This document shows, in pieces, positions 61,594 to 64,000 of a stretch of 64,000 nucleotides of DNA. A model generated the notes under the pieces. That model made no database searches and was not told where the DNA came from. It saw nothing but the letters and a program-made list of their open reading frames with translations. Numbering within the stretch: the stretch's first letter is position 1; each line of letters begins with the position of its first letter. The DNA comes from CAIKBL01 sp964555355 (lineage in GTDB: Bacteria; Pseudomonadota; Gammaproteobacteria; Ga0077536), in assembly GCA_964555355.1 (NCBI GenBank), contig CAZKRY010000006.1, positions 62,001-126,000 of the forward strand. The letters are read 5' to 3'. The position numbers were made by a program, and so were the translations under genes.

Positions 61594-62436
61594 CTAGAAG
61601 ACAACGAGCGTACGGGCTTCGATGCTTTCGCGCGGAATAAACACGCTTGGGCACGCCGGATTTTTAAAGCCGGTGTGCGGCATAAAGCGCGCGCGGCCAT
61701 CGGTTAGGGAATCGAAGCATTTGAGTAGCAGTACTTCGTGCGGTTGCATGTCGGAGAAATAGAACCAACGGTGGCTCGGATGGTGGCGAACGGATTGAAT
61801 CTCGCCACTATGGCTTGGGGTCGACAAATTCTCTTCCGTGAAATGATGGATGGGCGTGTTGACGATGTCGTCCGCCCGGACGGTGCGCGCATCACAGAGC
61901 GCGAGCGGCACGTCTTGCACCGGACCCAGCAACGGTCGCCATACGTTAACGAACGCAAAGCGATGCGCAACGAGGTCTTCGCGTGCACGCTCCGTGAGGA
62001 TTTCACGCGCGCGTCGGGGCGCCGAGTTCTCGGTGTAATCATTGTGCACGGCGTCGACGGGCAAACGGACGCCGGTTTCGCCGCGCGCGGCGCGTAGCGC
62101 GCTCCGCGTGTTGTGATCGAATACAAACACCGCACGCGCGCCGAGCGTTGTGCGTGTGAATTCCGCGATCTCCGGATAGTAGCGATCGCGCACCTCGGTT
62201 GGCGCGTAGAAATCTTGAAACGCGGTCGCGCATTCGCGCATCTCAAAACCATGCACATCGAGAGAAAATTCGTCGGCTTGAACACGCGCATCGTGAATTG
62301 GCATGGGCTCGTAGGCGAGCGGGGGACGCACGGTTTGGAGTCCGGAACTCAAGGGGTAGACGCGGTGCTCGATGGCGCCGGCGCTTGTGCCGAGATAAGC
62401 CAGCGGTGCGGTCACAAAGGGTAAGGCGTTGACCAT
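61594..62436 (-). CDS. CmcJ/NvfI-family oxidoreductase
   Basis: A 280-residue protein resembling CmcJ/NvfI (asqJ-region) hydroxylase/methyltransferase-like proteins. AVHNDYTENSAPRRAREIL, AFVNVWRPLLGPVQDVPLAL, CDARTVRADDIV and WFYFSDMQPHEVLLLKCFDS are the family blocks, with a possible iron site of His-Asp and a late His. It likely hydroxylates or otherwise oxidises a small carbonyl compound. ATG 62436 lies 30 bases beyond the upstream stop, with AGGA before it. Confidence 0.85.
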   Translation of the reverse strand: MVNALPFVTAPLAYLGTSAGAIEHRVYPLSSGLQTVRPPLAYEPMPIHDARVQADEFSLDVHGFEMRECATAFQDFYAPTEVRDRYYPEIAEFTRTTLGARAVFVFDHNTRSALRAARGETGVRLPVDAVHNDYTENSAPRRAREILTERAREDLVAHRFAFVNVWRPLLGPVQDVPLALCDARTVRADDIVNTPIHHFTEENLSTPSHSGEIQSVRHHPSHRWFYFSDMQPHEVLLLKCFDSLTDGRARFMPHTGFKNPACPSVFIPRESIEARTLVVF

Positions 62437-62465
62437 GGCGATAAAGTCCTGGACGGAGTAGACGG

Positions 62466-63353
62466 TTACAAGTGTGCCACGAACCAATTGCACGCGGCAG
62501 AACTGCTCGCCGCGAACCCTTCCTCGTACGGGCAGTAGTGATCGCCCGGCAAAAGCTCCAATTTTTTAGGCTCACGCGCGAGGGCGAAGGCGTCTAGCGC
62601 AATTGCGGTTGGCGTAATGACATCTTGGGCGGCGACGAGCATCAGTAATGGAGTCGGGCTAATCCTCGGCATAAAGGGATGTGCATCGAACTCGAACCGA
62701 TAGTCAAGCGAACTCAACGTGATTTGATTGCCCCAGGCCGCGCGTCCCGCTTGACGGAAGCTGTCGAAATAGCGGTACGTGCGGCGTCCCGGTGAATCAA
62801 ACGGCTTCGATTGATCGTCAGTGCAGACCTCAACCATCGTCGGTGCCGCGCCACTGGCAAGCGCGCGACGTTCGGCCGCCAGGCGCGCGAAATACGCCGG
62901 GTGTTCGTGCACGGGTTGCAGACTGTCAAAGGACGCATAACCGCTGATAAAAGGTACTTGGCTCACCACACAGCGCACGCGCCGATCGAGCGCTGCCGCC
63001 ATTAGTACCAAACCGCCGCTGTAACTTGTGCCCCATAACCCAATGCGCGATGAATCGAGTTCGGGATGCATTTCCGCGTAGGTGATAGCGTGTCGATAGT
63101 CGCGCATCTGCGCGATCGGATCGATTTCGCCGCGAGGGGTGCCGTCACTTGCGCCAAAATTGCGATGATCGAACACCAAACAAGCCAGACCCGCGCGGCA
63201 AAAAACCTCGGCGTAATCGTCCAGCCCCATTTCTTTCACGGCCGAGAAGCCGTGTGCGAGCACGATCACCGGGTACTTGGACGATCCCGTCGGTCGATAC
63301 AACCAGCCGCGAAGTCGGATGCCATTGGCGTCAAATGTAATGTCCTGCCGCAT
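62466..63353 (-). CDS. Alpha/beta hydrolase, dienelactone/acetyl-xylan-esterase-like
   Basis: A 295-residue hydrolase. VIVLAHGFSAVKEMGLDDYA, LACLVFDHRNFGASDG, nucleophile in IGLWGTSYSGGLVLMAAAL, acid in LVAAQDVITPT and His in LLPGDHYCPYEEG. This resembles the Xaa-Pro/FrsA-like group that cleaves C-C or ester bonds in catabolic products. It is the first gene of the 63.4-59.4 kb minus-strand operon. Confidence 0.88.
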   Translation of the reverse strand: MRQDITFDANGIRLRGWLYRPTGSSKYPVIVLAHGFSAVKEMGLDDYAEVFCRAGLACLVFDHRNFGASDGTPRGEIDPIAQMRDYRHAITYAEMHPELDSSRIGLWGTSYSGGLVLMAAALDRRVRCVVSQVPFISGYASFDSLQPVHEHPAYFARLAAERRALASGAAPTMVEVCTDDQSKPFDSPGRRTYRYFDSFRQAGRAAWGNQITLSSLDYRFEFDAHPFMPRISPTPLLMLVAAQDVITPTAIALDAFALAREPKKLELLPGDHYCPYEEGFAASSSAACNWFVAHL

Positions 63354-63398
63354 TGATTTAATCTAACGCAAGAATGTTCAAAAAGGGGAGCCAAAATC

Positions 63399-63824
63399 AT
63401 GACAAACGACTGGACCGGCGGCTGTCTATGTGGCGCGATTCGATATCGATGCCAAGGCGAGCCGCTTAGCATGGGGTTATGCCAGTGCACGCGTTGCCAG
63501 CGTCAATCCGGCTCGGCCTTTCTAATGGCCACCGTATTCCCGGCGGCGCAGGTTAGCTTTGAGTGCGGTCAACCACGCGTGTTCACCGCGTATGGCGACG
63601 ACGGGCGCGCGCTGTATCGTCATTTTTGTGGGGATTGCGGTTCAGCCTTGATGATTACCTTGGATCGTTACCCGGATATTCGATCCATTATGGGCGGAAC
63701 CTTAGACGACAAAAGCCGTCTTAACCCTCGGTTTAGTTTATGGAGTTCGGAAGGTCAGCCGTGGCTGACTTTACCGAGTTCGATTAAATGCCATGCGGAA
63801 TATCCGGATGGATTAATCGCCTAA
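63399..63824 (+). CDS. GFA-family zinc protein (CENP-V/GFA domain)
   Basis: A 141-residue zinc-binding protein: GGCLCGAIRY, LCQCTRCQRQSGSAF and HFCGDCGSAL are the zinc Cys sites. The family is named for glutathione-dependent formaldehyde activation but most members have no proven activity. It has a plain ATG start after AGGGGAG. Divergent from the hydrolase operon. Confidence 0.9.
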   Translation: MTNDWTGGCLCGAIRYRCQGEPLSMGLCQCTRCQRQSGSAFLMATVFPAAQVSFECGQPRVFTAYGDDGRALYRHFCGDCGSALMITLDRYPDIRSIMGGTLDDKSRLNPRFSLWSSEGQPWLTLPSSIKCHAEYPDGLIA

Positions 63825-63874
63825 CTGGGCGACGCTCAGGTGGCTGTGCGTAAAACCTACATAAGGGAAGAGGA

Positions 63875-64000
63875 ATGAATCGAATTGCATTGTTTCTAGC
63901 GACTAATTTCGCGGTCGTTTTGGTGCTCGGCTTGATACTCAATCTGCTTGGCCTAAACCAAAGCGGGAACACGACTTCTTTCTTGGTGATGGCAGCGCTC
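63875..64000 (+). CDS. htpX: HtpX, membrane zinc protease, N-terminal part (cut by window edge)
   Basis: Visible residues MNRIALFLATNFAVVLVLG and the following LILNLLGLNQSGN match the first transmembrane segment of HtpX, a heat-shock-linked membrane metalloprotease that removes misfolded membrane proteins. AAGAGGA precedes the ATG. The zinc motif lies outside the window. Confidence 0.85.
   Translation, partial: MNRIALFLATNFAVVLVLGLILNLLGLNQSGNTTSFLVMAAL

Overview
The window comes from a moderately GC-rich Gram-negative bacterium. It has a general porin, a TonB-dependent receptor, an RND efflux pump, cytochrome b561, periplasmic sensor kinases, and DUF615, DUF1244 and HtpX proteins, which together point to Pseudomonadota, most likely Gamma- or Betaproteobacteria. 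PQQ biosynthesis, a MoxXY-like two-component pair and methanofuran/methanopterin-type cofactor genes (DUF447, MfnB, pterin carbinolamine dehydratase) suggest a methylotroph-like or alcohol-oxidising lifestyle. No quinoprotein dehydrogenase or C1 dehydrogenase lies inside the window, so this is inference.

Layout. 1-1.5 kb: DUF302 end, L,D-transpeptidase, cytochrome b561. 1.5-4.7 kb: an orphan pqqA (not in the ORF calls because it is 24 codons long), a matching sigma-54 promoter, and a sensor kinase/NtrC-type regulator pair. 4.9-13.2 kb: NDH-2, DUF1244, an RND pump with its adaptor, and a GAF-GAF-PAS adenylate/guanylate cyclase. 13.4-24.6 kb: a MoxY/MoxX-like pair, a TonB receptor, two PQQ-alcohol-oxidation-associated periplasmic proteins, and an operon for a tungsten aldehyde:ferredoxin oxidoreductase (aorABC plus a MoaD-like and a small unknown protein). 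24.8-31 kb: porin, TPR-sulfotransferase, SHOCT protein, prolyl aminopeptidase, folP. 31-39.4 kb: pqqA-C-D-E (minus strand), a tandem-repeat patch, DUF447-mfnB-phhB, moaC, moaD-moaE-pqqB, GST and NUDIX genes. 39.5-50.8 kb: a diguanylate cyclase regulator, nitronate monooxygenase with a class V aminotransferase, a tight block of eight enzyme genes that looks catabolic, darP and a long GTP cyclohydrolase II. 50.9-57.3 kb: aminotransferase/MarR divergon and a three-gene 2-oxoacid:ferredoxin oxidoreductase operon (KorABC type). 57.5-63.8 kb: a second enzyme-rich block (phosphotriesterase-like, DUF364, two alpha/beta hydrolases, LLM flavin monooxygenase, CmcJ/NvfI-like protein), then GFA protein and the start of htpX.

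How it fits together. PQQ made from either of two PqqA precursors would arm periplasmic alcohol dehydrogenases encoded elsewhere; the beta-propeller, the ABC-type binding protein and the MoxXY-like pair are families tied to such systems. AOR would oxidise the resulting aldehydes, and the molybdopterin genes (moaC, moaD, moaE) would support its tungsten cofactor. Both pqqA copies carry a GG-N10-GC sigma-54-type element, and the first lies next to a sigma-54 activator, which is the most distinctive regulatory signal in the window. Three related palindromic repeats and a patch of GGGACATCCACTTTC-like repeats are the only mobile-type sequences seen. No rRNA, tRNA, intact insertion sequence or CRISPR array was found.
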